From Galerina marginata (Eukaryota > Basidiomycota > Agaricomycetes > Agaricales > Galerinaceae): a stretch of DNA of 64,000 nucleotides. Positions 32,829 through 44,855 of this stretch are shown one piece after another (the first letter of the stretch is position 1; each line of letters opens with the position of its first letter). Below the pieces are notes generated by a model. That model was not told where the DNA came from, did not search any database, and saw only the letters and a program-made list of their open reading frames with translations. A program made the translations under genes and the position numbers. The DNA lies in assembly GCA_023014335.1 (NCBI GenBank), contig JAECYW010000017.1, positions 434,001-498,000 on the forward strand, in the 5' to 3' direction.

Positions 32829-35800
32829 ATGGATCCTATAAACTTACGCACTGACGGTACGTTCCCATATTTCGTTGTTCGTTGGTGCACGGTTACTGAT
32901 TTATATGCTTTTCACCGTCTTTCTACGCGAATAAAATTAAAACGAAATTATCCATCTGCACCTTGACACTTGAATCCGGTTTTGAATTTCTGGGGATGTG
33001 ATCATACATTTTGGTACATCGACTGTTAATAAATCCAGTCATCTCGGTCAAGCAATATACTCCTCGAGATCCGACGGGCGTTTTGACTGAGATGAAGGTT
33101 CTTCACTTCAATAATAATTATCGTTTTTACAATGTTTGGGTCAACGTGGGTGATGTTCAGCATTATGTAGACGATCCCAATTGTCTGGTGCTCAGCGTTG
33201 AAGTCCGCCTCTTGGTGCTCTGGTTTCGTTGTTTCATTTTGCGTGATTTGCATACCCTTTGTCGCGCACATGGGATCGTGGCGTCTCGGGAAACTAAAGG
33301 AATGCTTTCTCGCAGATTGTTTGAACATGTCTGTCATCAGAGATGCGGAAGTTTCGTGTATATTTTTAAGTCGCGGACACAACCACGGAATGGGATTGAG
33401 GGAATATTTGCATCGTTTATACGTTCGTTCGAGGTCGTGGGCTCTAATACGTATACAGAGGTGGGGTCGATGGGCGGGTCTTCTAGACAGGCTGAGACGA
33501 CGGCTCCAGCTAACGAGGAAGGAAACGAATATGATACCAGCCACCTCAGTCCGCTGGACTATGATAGAAAGTATTGTATTATAAAGGAGTGGGACGATGA
33601 GGTGAATACCAGCAAGTTGATGATGGTGGTCTGTGCAGCTTGCAGTATTCGAGTCTCTATTTCCGATTCTGACCTCGTTGACGGGTATACAATCGACTTT
33701 AAACTGCTTCGAAATGACAGTTTACCAGACGCTTTGTTACCGCGGACATATAATATATTGGCGTACGAGAAGGCTATCCTAAATTGTAAAGGACTTGAAT
33801 TCCATGATCGTTTGGGGCGCTTGCGTTTGTGTTTGCCTTGCCGAAAATCTTTGAACGCCGGGACGGTCCCGAAGTTTGCATTGGGAAATTGGCTGTATTA
33901 CGCTCGTGATGCTCTGCCTCCGGCTGTGAAGGCTGCTTTTGATGAATCCAGTCTTTTCGATAGGATGTTAATTTCCCGGGCGCGATGCAACTCCATCACG
34001 TGTAGGTTTAACTCTCGAGGCAATGAAGATAACGAAAATACCGTGCGCACAACGTTGAATCGTGCACGAAAAGGTGTGAGAGGTAATGTTATGGTGGCGC
34101 CTTTGGACGTGTTTAGGATGAACGATGTTATACCTCCAAGTTCGAGTTTTATACGGGATACGATGTGCGCGATATTTGTAGGCAACAGCATTCCTACTCG
34201 CTCAACTTTGTCCAAGTATAGTCCTGTTCTTGTTAGGAGATCCAGAGTGAAAGATATGATAATGTTTTTAATCGATAACAACCGTCATTATAGGGCAACT
34301 CATGGATTTGGATTTAGTCAAGCAAATTTCGATGATCTTTTTGATGTTGAGGTCGACGACGGCTTCCTTGCTTCGGTTCATGTAGGACATATACCTGCAA
34401 ACGATGCTATAGATGTTGCGACATCTGACTACACTCTGAGGAATGTCGATAGTTTTGTTGAAGGTGATGACTCTGATGAGCTTTTAATGGAGAATGTTGG
34501 ATACACCGAAGGAGATGACTCACCCATGAGCTACCAGACAATGAAGAATGTTGCTGTGGAAAGATGTCTTCGGGGAAAACCTTTCCTGGTGTCTGGTAAA
34601 GGATCTCGTAGTCTTCCAGATTTTTGTAATCCGTCTATCTTGACTTGGTTGTTCCCTCATTTGGATCCGTGGGGTATCGGCGGTTTCTATCACCCTGGTA
34701 GACGTGTCAAGATCAGCATGGAGGAGCAGCTTTCCCATTTGTTGTTGGTTGACGATAGCCCATTTGAGAGAGATCCTGAATTCGCTTTTGTATTTCATAA
34801 TGTTTGCAGGAAAGCTGTAGTTTCTCGAACATTGAGGTTTACCGTCTCGAAGCGTTTACACCATGGTATAGTCGAAGATCTGCTGAGTGTGGACCCTGAA
34901 GTTCTGAGTGAACTAAATGAAAAATGTCTCCAAGATGCGCACTATAGACCAGTCAATGATAAGGAGAAAAAAGCATTTAAGTTGCTCGCCTCGCTTCGGA
35001 TGGTTGCTAGGCATGTGCCAGGTAGCGACGGTTATAAAACAATATTGAGGAACGAGATCCGGTCATTGATCACTTACAGGGGCGCGCCTACACTCTTCAT
35101 TACTTTAAATCCTTCTGACGTAGACCACCCAATAGTTAGGCTATTTGCTGGACAGGATATTCGGCTCGAGGATGCTGGGAGAGGTGAGGATATGTCTGAG
35201 TGGCAGCGTAAGCTCTTCGCTGCACGGAATCCGTCGTCCTGTGCGAGGTTCTTTGACTTCATGATAACTAAGTTTATCAAAATTGTTCTTCGGTATGGTC
35301 GAGAAGATGAGGGATTGTATGGGAAGTGTGTAGCGTACTATGGTACTGTCGAAGCACAAGGGAAAGGGACTCTTCACTGTCACATGTTGGTATGGTTGAG
35401 AGGGCATCCATCGCCCCAAGTATTGCGTGATAGAATGCATGGCTCTTCGGAATACCGTGAAAAGGTGTTTGGATGGCTGGAGTCTGTAATTAAATGCGAG
35501 TTCCCGGGTGCCTCTAGCACCGAGACTCAGATGCGGACTTTCCCTCGGCGTGTTCTCAATAAAGAGACTGGTGATATACATCCTGGTATCCTTTGTGATC
35601 GTCTGACCGATACTTTTTCGCATGACCGCGGAGCATTTTGGAGAGAGTTTAATCATACCTTGACAAGGTTAATTCATCGTTATTCCTGGCACGAGCACCA
35701 GCCAACTTGTTGGAAGTATCTAGAACGTGGTCAAGAAAAGAATGATCAAAATTGTAGGATGGGCATGGATGGACAGACTCGCGACACTACGACGTTGGAC

Positions 35801-35975
35801 AAGGAGACGCACGCTATTTTGCTGAGGCGTCGTCATCCCAGGATTGCCTCTCACACCGATGTTGTTACATTTCTTATGAAGTGTAACATGGATATCAAGT
35901 TTGTTGGCTCTGGTGAAGCTGCGAAAGCCTTCCTCTACTACGTGACCGACTACGTGACGAAACCCTCTCTCCCTG

Positions 35976-38900
35976 CAGCCATGGTAGCTATATTTCTATA
36001 TCAACCTGGGTAAATTGCCCAACTGTCTGATACAGATTTAACGGCAGATTGCCCAAGGCCTTTTGGCCTACAAATGCCCTACAAGAGCTATAAGAGCTCG
36101 GGGAGCCCGGGCATAGGTAAAAAAAAATGTTTTGGGTGCTGCTCGTCGTAGGACGCGCTTCTCAGGGTCGGGAAAGCGCCCATAGGCTTATATTTAGGTG
36201 TAGATGCCATCTGGGATGTTTTTACGCGTCCAGGTGCAGCACGTCGCGTCAAAATGAGCCCGACAACGGGTTCCATGAGTCCTGCCACGCCGAATTTGGG
36301 CGTTGCGCTATTTTTGGACCGTCGCATCAAATCCATCAAAACCAGATAAATTTAGAAACACGCGTCAACTTCGTGCCTGGCTGTCTCGGAACGGCTGGGT
36401 ACATAAATAGCGGAATTGATGGCATCATTTGGCACATGCGAAATTGATGGGATCACTCTGGCATGCCCAAATGGGCATTTGGGATCGTTTTGCGGTTTGC
36501 TTGCTGCTCCCGCTGGATATTCGTAATATTTAATACATGTATGTAATCTACACATCTTTCCAAGTCTAACCGTACAATTTTTATGCCGGAATTCGTACGG
36601 GAAAGGATGGATGCAACTTCATCCATCCGGATGACGCCCGGCGTCAATTACTGGGCACAATATAAATAGATTTCATTTGTTCTCAAATTCTCTGGCCGTT
36701 TTGTGGGGTATATTGCCTTCACTTCTTCTCTCCCCTCTGATTTAAATAGGTAGTCGTAATCTCCTCATTAATACTAACCTAATGATATTAATTTTATTTC
36801 CAAAAGTGAACAGCAAGACATAGGAATGCCTTCGGGAGCGGATGCTGCACCGAAAATTCGCTATAAATAGATTTTCTCGAATTGCCCTTCGTTTTCGCCC
36901 TCCACTGCCCTCAATTCTGCCTGCCCCTCACTTTAGTAGGCATATCTGTTATTTACAGTTAATTCTGAATCTAACCATACCAATTTCACTCAAAATTCAT
37001 TCCTGGAAACCAATTAATTTCCAAACCCTTTCGTATTCACTCATTTGTGTAGTAAACATATATATTATATTTATATTCTACAACAACTACCTAGGACTTG
37101 TAGATAAATACCCAACTGCGAAATACAAGGGAACAGCGCTGGGGAGGTGGGAGGTGACAATCAAGGCCGCCCGGCCAGTGAGTCCGATGGGCAGAGGCTC
37201 CGTCTACAGCAGCCCGACGCAGCTGCCGTCGTAATCGCGTCAGTACCCATTCCCGCGGCGTTTTCGTTCGTGGCGGAAATGACTCGAACGGCGTGGTGTC
37301 GGCCTTATGGTTTGGATGGGCGGTGGCTGAGCCAAAGCCTACGAGGGTCGGGTGGGCGGCGTCGCGACAGCCTTGTCGAAGGGAAGTTGGAAAGACGAGA
37401 TGAACCGTGAGGTTCATCTCGTCTCCTCCTTTCGCAGCCTGGAGCCCGAGCCCGAGCCCCAGCACGACTCGGTGGAAGTGCTGGTGGCTGGTACACGCCC
37501 GTCTGCCCGCATCACCCGCCCAGCCAACGGGTAGACGGCACCACCACGCCCACTCGCTCATCGTCGTCTTGAACGGCGACAGCTGGGGCGTGAGGTGGTG
37601 TTGGTGTTGGCCGCGGTCGACCTGCCCTGACGCGGAGTTCGCGTCGAAGGGAGGCGGTGGGTTGAATAACGAGGGTGGAGCGGCAGCACATACTGTGAAA
37701 GTACGTGCTGCCTCTCCGTTTCCGCGTCTCCACATCCTAGCAGCACCAGCAGCAGTGCCACTGCCGGTGTTCTGCTCGTTGTCGTCGCGCCGGCGAGCAG
37801 TGCTGCTGTGGCTCGATTCGATTCGGGGCGGGGATCAATGGCGAGGCCGGGGTGGCCGGGTAGCACGGTGGGTAGCGAGGGAGGAGCGGTGGGTGGAAGC
37901 GAGGGAAGAGCGGTGGATGGAAGCGACGGAGCTGGGTTGGGTGGAGCTGGGGTAGATGGGTGAGCAGGGGGCAGTGGGGAGGAGGTGAGGTGAAACGAGT
38001 CTATGCGACTCGTTTCACGGCGCACCTAGCGGGTCTCCCACACCCTGGGTCACCCCTTGGTTCCTTCTCCCCGCTTATCCACTTCCGTCAGAACGTCGGC
38101 CCACAGCCCTCAGATTGGAGGGGGGGCTCGCGACGTGGCAACGCGCGTCGTGTTCGTCGTGTTCGTTCGTGCTGTCGAAACCTTGTAAAGATGCAAAGTT
38201 AGTAAGAACATAAGTAATACCAATAAAAATAACTCACTTACATTTCTTGAGGTGTTGAGGGGACGGCCAAGCGAGAAGAGGAAGGATGGTGGTGGTTGCA
38301 GGTCAAGATCAACAACATTGATGGTTGTTGATGTGACGGCTGCCGTTTTCGGAACGCGATGTGATTGGTTGGATCACACGGCCCGATCGGTTTCGGGATC
38401 CTCGTCGTCGAGGAGAACGTCGCGGAATGTACTTCAATGAACATTTATAAAATAGGTAAGGCTCGGAATTTCATATAGTACAAACTCCTTAGCCTACTGC
38501 TTACCTCCGAAGCAAAAAATCTAAGTAAAATGTATATGTATCGAAGCCTACCGACCTGCGTGGTGATTCACGGATGCTCGCACTCGACTTCCTGTGCTTT
38601 TAGGACTTGAATAAATTTATTCCAGGTAGATAACAGTACTAGGTTACAGTCAATAGCCATTAGAACGTATTCCAGGTATTTTATAATCACTTACCAGCGT
38701 TGTGTGACCACTTAGAGACACTACCTGTGGATTCGACACGATCTAAGTCAAAGATCATTTGCGAATATCCCGCATCAGTCCAAGCCTACAACCTCCATCA
38801 CCACACGCCATAGTTACCTCTCCCAAAGTATCTAGAAATCAATGAATTGTTTTCTATTGTAGTTCTACCTGTTCATTTTGTGCTTAAATCTTTCATAATT

Positions 38901-41648
38901 AATTCAGTAGAGCCTTTGACTCGTAATGCACGACCCGAAATCACCACGAACTCATATCATCCTTTGCATTGTGAGGTTCAGATGAGAATTTAATTACTCA
39001 ACTTGAAATTTAAGGTAGTCACAACAAATTATACTACTAAATATATGTATTCATCCATTTTTACAACGTCACCGACGTCCTCGACGACCTCGACGATGAG
39101 GAACTGGGGGGAGACTCGCCGGTCCGCGAGTTTTAAACTCCGCTTGGAGGTAAGATCAACCATGTTCGAACGTTGTTGATCTTACCTCCTGCTTCCTCCT
39201 CGCTCCTCACACCGCCTCCATCACCTCTCCTCCTTCTTCCCCAGCTGTGGCCAGCAGCGAATCCTCGAGCCCGGGGATACCACTGGCCCGACTGGAGGGC
39301 TCATCATCCCACCCACCGTCACGCAACACCACGCGCCGCGTGCCTCTCCCCTGAAAAGGGATGTAGGCCGGCATTCGACACGACGTCGACTCCGGACGAA
39401 GACTGTCGGCGCCAACGACATTTGAGGGCTTGGGGGGTAACCCAGGAAGTCAGGGGGGGTTGGAAACACGAAGGGAGGCCCTAGAAAAGGGACCGCACGG
39501 TGCGTAGCGGTTCGAGTCTCGCGACTCGAACTGCTTTCTTATACTCTCCATGCCTCCACCTCCACCGTTCCTCCGCAGGTACGACGACGATAACGTCGTT
39601 ACCTCTAGTGAGGACCCGCAACCGCCCACCTATCGCAGCCGCGCCCCGCCGTCCCTTCGTCGAACCAGCTCGACCGACGGTCCCCTCGCATCAACCTCCC
39701 TCCCCTAACGACCGCCGACGCCTCTCCTAGCGTCGCCTACGTTGCCAATCGCCTCCACCCCGTGCCGTGGGTCGAGGCCAGCACGCAACATGGGCCCATC
39801 CACCACACCTGTCGTCCGCGGCACCAGCACCAGCATCAGCATCAAAGCAGCGCCAGCGCCGAATGGCCAATGGGCTGCTGCTGGTAGGTCTACCGTCTCG
39901 TCGGTTGAGTCTGGTGCCACGGACAAAGGGAAACCACGACCACCAACCACCGACAGCCCCTCGCGCTGTCCCCATGGACTGCGACGACGGACGAGCGTGA
40001 GCGTGAGCGGGGCGGCGGAAGCATGAACGGCGGCGGCGTCGTCGTCGTTGTTGTTTGCTGGGGATCCGGTGATACCAAGGTACGAGCAGCGATAAGCTGC
40101 TCGTACTGGTTCTTACTCCCCATGCCACTTCTGCTGCAGACCAGCAACCCGCGACGACACCCACTCCGCCATCAAGGTTCTCAACGAGACGACGACGACG
40201 ACGAGCTGGACAGCTCGAGTTGAACACCAGGGCAAGGCCTTCGCCTGGTCCGCTGCCGCCATGTCCGCTGCCGCCATTCGCTCGGTAACCAGCACTTTCG
40301 CCGTGCTCGCCCTCCCCACTGTCACCGGGGAGCTAGAACGACGACGACGAGGGGAATAGGTTACACGAGTAGCAGGTACGTACGAGGGATATAGGCCAGT
40401 CCGCCACTGCGACTTGCCCGCTGACCCATCCCTTCCCCCCTCCGGCCCACCTACCACCTCTTCCCCTCTGGCCCGCTTACCTCCTTCCCGCCACCTCTCC
40501 TCCCCCCCTTTTACATACATACAATACATATATCTTACAGAGCATTGTATTTCGTAGTAAAGAATAAAATTGAATATATGCAGGCTATTTAATTAGGAAG
40601 CAACCCCACTGAGAAGATCGACGAAATTGTAAAGCTTGTGAGAATGATTTATAAACAAAATTGGTACTGTTGGACTCGCATTTATCAGTAGATTACAGCT
40701 ATACACATAAATATGGAGGGAAGGGCATATTGAGCATTGGGGAGAGCGAAAAGAGGGAGAGAATTGAATGAAATCTATTTATAGCAATATTTCGGAGGAG
40801 CATCACTCATTGAAGGCCTTCCTATGACTTCCCCGTCACTTTTGGTGGTAAAAATTATATCATTAGGTTAGTATTAATTAGGAGATTATGAATACACATT
40901 TAAATTGGAGGGGACGAAAGAAACGAAGGCGATATACCCCCCAAAACAGACGGAGAATTTGCGAACAAATGAAATCTATTTTTATCGTGCCCGGTAATTG
41001 ACGCCGAGCGTCATCCGAATGGATGGACGCGCATCCATCCCTTCCTGCACGAATTTCGGCATAAAAATAAGACTGTTAGATTTGTAGAGCTCTCTAGATT
41101 ACATATATGTATTTAATATTGAAAAATTCTAATGGGAGGAGCATGCAATGCGCCAAATGATTCCCAGCAGCAAGTTCGGGGTTCCTGAATGATTGCATCA
41201 ATTGCACTATTAATATATCCACCTGTTCCGAGGGAGCCAGGAACCGAAATGACGCGTGTGTCGCGTGTTTCTAAATTTATCCGGTTTTGATGGATTTGAC
41301 GCGTCGTCCCGAAATAGCGCAATATCCGGATTTGGTGTGGCAGGACTCATGGAACCCGTTGTCGGGTTCATTTTGACGCGACGTGCTGCACCTGGACGCG
41401 TAAAAACATCCCAGATGGCATCTACACCTAAATATAAGCCTATGGGCGCTTTCCCGACCCTGAGAAGCGCGTCCTACGACGAGCAGCACCCAAAACATTT
41501 TTTTTACCTATGCCCGGGCTCCCCGAGCTCTTATAGCTCTTGTAGGGCATATGTAGGCCAAAAGGCCTTAGGCAATCTGCCGTTAAATCTGTATCAGACT
41601 GTTGGGCAGTTTCCCTAAGTTGATATATGTTACCAGCTTATACAGGTG
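35976..41648. mobile_element. Non-autonomous long-arm inverted-repeat element, 5,673 bp, copy 1
   Basis: The left end reads CAGCCATGGTAGCTA and the right end on the other strand CACCTGTATAAGCTGG. The outer 50 bases match imperfectly; the next several hundred match well (for example ctgatacagatttaacggca). Weaker inverted similarity extends to about 37,090 on the left and 40,540 on the right, so each arm is about 1.1 kb. The 7-bp target duplication CTCCCTG is at 35969-35975 and 41649-41655. The interior (37.1-40.5 kb) is GC-rich, with an AT-rich middle. It holds no transposase or other recognisable protein, only low-complexity frames on both strands. It must have been moved by a transposase supplied elsewhere. 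The family is not identified. Confidence 0.85.
37393..40106. repeat. Series of short, strong hairpins inside the long-arm element
   Basis: Eight hairpins with unrelated arm sequences were found. 37393-37424: 14-bp arms agacgagatgaacc, loop 4. 37682-37712: 12-bp arms, one mismatch. 37990-38018: 12-bp arms gtgaaacgagtc, loop 5. 38302-38337: 9-bp core atcaacaac plus an outer 4-bp. 39146-39189: 15-bp arms ggaggtaagatcaac, loop 14. 39506-39535: 13-bp arms, one mismatch. 39577-39604: arms with one bulge. 40080-40106: 11-bp arms gtacgagcagc. The first four are spaced 289, 308 and 312 bases apart. All recur in unit 2. Role unknown. Confidence 0.75.
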
Positions 41649-44459
41649 CTCCCTGTCCATGTTGGAATGTCAGCCCTGTCTTATGCGGTTAAAAAGGCAT
41701 ATGTCCGCATACCTCAAGGTTCTGGGAACTGTACTGAAAATCAGTCTGTTGGAGCAGTTATAGGAGCAGTTAATAGTATGATGGGTCGCCAAGAGATTTC
41801 CCATGCGCAAGTCATGAGTTATCTTGTTGGTGGGGGAGATCACTATAAGTCGGACAAATTTGTCGTTTTACATTGGGGCCTCGTCAAAAAGTATGCCGAA
41901 GCAGAGTGGGACGTATATGAACGTAGGACCTCGGGCGACAGTGGAGATGATAGTGATCCAATGGCACTCACGTTGGGTCCAAACTCGGTTAATGCATCGA
42001 ACCAACGTCTTGACTATGTCTACCGGAGCCATGATCCTCAATTTGATAATTTGTGTCTTTACGATTTCGTTTCCTTGACTCAGAAGAACCGGCTTGGTAA
42101 AGACGCTGACGGTCACGTTGAACGTCCTGGTGGTTTCATTAGTAACGATCATCCCCAATGTTATACCCATTACCTTTCTCTTCGAAGGGAACGTCATGTA
42201 CCGGTGTTTTTGGGACCTGGTTTCCCAAACCCTGATAAGTCAGATGAAAAGCGAGAAACGTGGTCGAGGGATATGTTGATACTCTTCAAACCTTGGCGAA
42301 GTTCTTTGGAGCTGAAGGATTTGGATACGAGCTGGAGCGCCGCCTTCCACGACTACCGGCCTTCACTGTCCGAAGTTCATGAACAGGTGATTAGGAATAT
42401 GCATGTGCTTACGGAATGCAGTGAGGCTAGAGACAATCACCCTCGAAAAAATCGTACGCGTGTTTCTTGTGATGAGATTGACGATGAGGAAACGAAGGTT
42501 CAGGTTGATGATGTTTCGGGATCCAGTCATATTGTCGATTTTGGTGAAGTTTACGCTTTCGATCCCTTCAATGGTGTGGAGGGCAGTGATGAGACAGCTG
42601 CCGATTTAACAGATTATAGAGACGTTATTGACGAAGATGATTCACGACTGTTGGACATGTACTTACCTGCGGACAGTAACCCGTTACCGTTAGTTGAGTC
42701 GATATCTAGTATTGCACCGTCGAAAGTAAGAGACGAAGACGTCATAGCGCTTGCCGAGCATTCCGCAATTATGACAGAGAAAAGGAAAAGGAAGCGTCGT
42801 GTTGCGGACGAGGGTGACAGTGAAGAATTTTCCGCCAATGGCAGAAAGCGTCGTCTAGGTTCACCTATCGCGGGGCGTGTAACTTTGGCGGATGGTATGC
42901 CTTCGTCTTATCAACAGTTCAGAGGCGCGCAGGTTGCGGAGTTGGTCGTTGGTGAAATGGGACTGGCGAGTAACCCGGAGCAGATGCTGGCGTTTGATCT
43001 TGTGGCCAGGCACATGGTGGTCGACGATTCGGAGCAGCTTTTAGTACATATTGCAGGAGTTGGTGGGACTGGAAAATCTCACGTGATCAAATCAATCGTC
43101 ATGCTGTTTGAAAGACTTGGGCGTCGGTCTGAGTTACTTCTTGGAGCGCCTACTGGTATTGCCGCAGTTCTCATAAGGGGTCAGACGCTCCATTCCTTGA
43201 TTCTTTCCTCGCCAAACAATAAATCCAGGGATCTACATATGTTGATAGACATATGGAAACCAGTCAAGTACCTCATTGTAGACGAAGTATCCATGGTTGG
43301 CGCTCGTTTTTTGAGTCAGCTTTCTAGTAGAATGCGTCAAGGTAAAGGCGACGATCTTTCAAATGCTGGTAAGCCGTTCGGTGGGGTTAACGTCATATTT
43401 ATGGGAGATTTTGCCCAGTTAAAGCCACCTAAGCAGTACGCTCTCTATTCAAACGAGCTTGTTAAAAATCAGTCGTTTGCAGAGTCTAGAAATGAAAAGG
43501 GTATAAGTGCTATGAATGGTGCGTTTCTATGGCGCCAGGTCAAGACTGTTGTGGAGTTGATCCGTAACCAGCGTCAGTCTGAAGATCCAGAGTACGCCGC
43601 TTTCCTTGCAAGGTTGCGGCTTGGTCAATGCAATCCTCGATTTGTAGCGTCTCTGGGCGTTTCAGACTTGGACTACTTAAAAAGTCGGATGCTTGAGAAC
43701 CACTCGTCCGATCCGGCGGTCATCGAAAGCTTCAAAGATGCTCCTATTATCGTCGGAAGCAAGGCCCTCCGCGACGTATTGAATGTCAAGCTTGTGAGGT
43801 ATCACGCTCGGCGACATGGAGCTCAGCTGAGAGTTTACCACTCTCGTGATTATGTTGCTAAGCAATTGGTGGTCGGGCGTCCACGAGAGATGCTATGGAG
43901 TCTGTCTTCCAGTGTTAACCGTGAATCTTTTGGTCGTCTACCGCTTTTTATTGGGATGAAGGTGATGGTCACGGAAAACCTCGCATTTGATAATGGTATT
44001 GTGAACGGCTCAGAAGGTATTATATACGATCTAAAATACGATGAAGATGATACTGGTACAAGATATGCGAAAGTGGCATATGTCACATTCTCTGGTTGCG
44101 GGGTGAGAATAGACGGTCTCCCTGAAGATGTTGTTCCTATATTTCCTGTCGTGACGCGCATAGAACACAACCCTTTGAGAAATTCTGCGATTAAAAGTAG
44201 AGCGTTTAGCCGGAGGCAGCTTCCGTTGGTCCCTGCATATGTATATACAGACTTTAAAAGCCAAGGTCGCACTTTGGTGAGGGCAATTGTCGACTTGGCT
44301 ACGGCTAGAGGGCAGGGAGTGTATGTAATGCTTTCTAGAGTGAAATCGCTCAGCGGTCTTTTGATCCTTAGATGGTTCCCGGCTTCTAGGGTTTACCATC
44401 GCCTGCCAGAGGAGTTGAGAAGTGAGTTGGCTCGTTTGCAGTCGCTTAGCATCGTATAG

Positions 44460-44855
44460 ATGCTCTGGCGTCCGCTTGGTTTACCTTTACTGGGATTTGG
44501 CTTGGGTAAGGGCAGGACAGAGAGTAAATAATTAGATGTATAGCCTTGTTAGTCGTAGGTCCATGTATCTCTTTAAATGCTAATGTTAAATGTTGCGAAC
44601 AATGATGCTATCGACTTTCAGGACCATGGAACTTAGATCAGTTGCACGATAGGTGACCCCTAGTAGCGAAGACGGTGCGTGTATTTAGGAATTTGTATGA
44701 AGCAACATCCCCTGACTCTCGAAGTTATTCGGCCGCTATACAGAAATTCTAGTCTGTGGCAGGAGGAAATGTAATAAATAGGAAATCAGTAATATAATTT
44801 AAATGAAAGGAGGAGGCAAGCGATTGTTTTTTTAATGTGCTGCTACTTTGATTTT
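44460..44855. other. Spacer between convergent genes
   Basis: This 396-base region holds the 3' ends of the Helitron gene (+) and the F-box gene (-). I looked here for a Helitron 3' end (a GC hairpin followed by CTRR) and did not find a convincing one. Nothing else was seen. Confidence 0.4.

Larger units (their letters stand above)
32829..44459 (+). pseudogene. Helitron Rep-helicase, split by an inserted element (unit 1)
   Basis: This is the rolling-circle transposase of a Helitron. A 28-base first exon (32829-32856, MDPINLRTD) joins exon two at 33039 in phase. Near residues 65-105 there is a SAP-like stretch (LCRAHGIVASRETKGMLSRR) followed by Cys/His residues. The HUH motif GTLHCHMLVW places His at residues 789 and 791. 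The catalytic tyrosines are in LYYVTDYVTK (Y977, Y981). The codon for residue 989 is split by the 5.67-kb insertion. The PIF1/RecD-like helicase follows, with Walker A AGVGGTGKSH near 43,060, VDEVSMVG, FMGDFAQLKPP, and a late YVMLSRVKS motif. Exons total 28 + 2,937 + 2,804 = 5,769 bases, 1,923 codons with stop, once the insertion and one target duplicate are removed. No Helitron ends (TC or CTRR with hairpin) were identified. Confidence 0.9.

Noticed and set aside
35141..35656. 171-codon minus-strand frame opposite the Rep gene
   Set aside because: It is a shadow of the Rep coding strand, which has all motifs of the family.
37091..38025. Long open frames on both strands in the GC-rich interior of the long-arm element
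   Set aside because: Five or more overlapping frames are open at once, all Arg/Pro/Ser/Gly-rich, and several change length between the two units. They do not resemble a transposase.
39727..40529. 166- and 138-codon frames with Arg or Val runs
   Set aside because: They arise from GAC/GTC trinucleotide runs and are mirrored on the other strand; no domain.
44460..44855. Possible Helitron 3' end
   Set aside because: I searched for a GC hairpin followed by CTRR downstream of the helicase stop; no arrangement was convincing, so no end is called.
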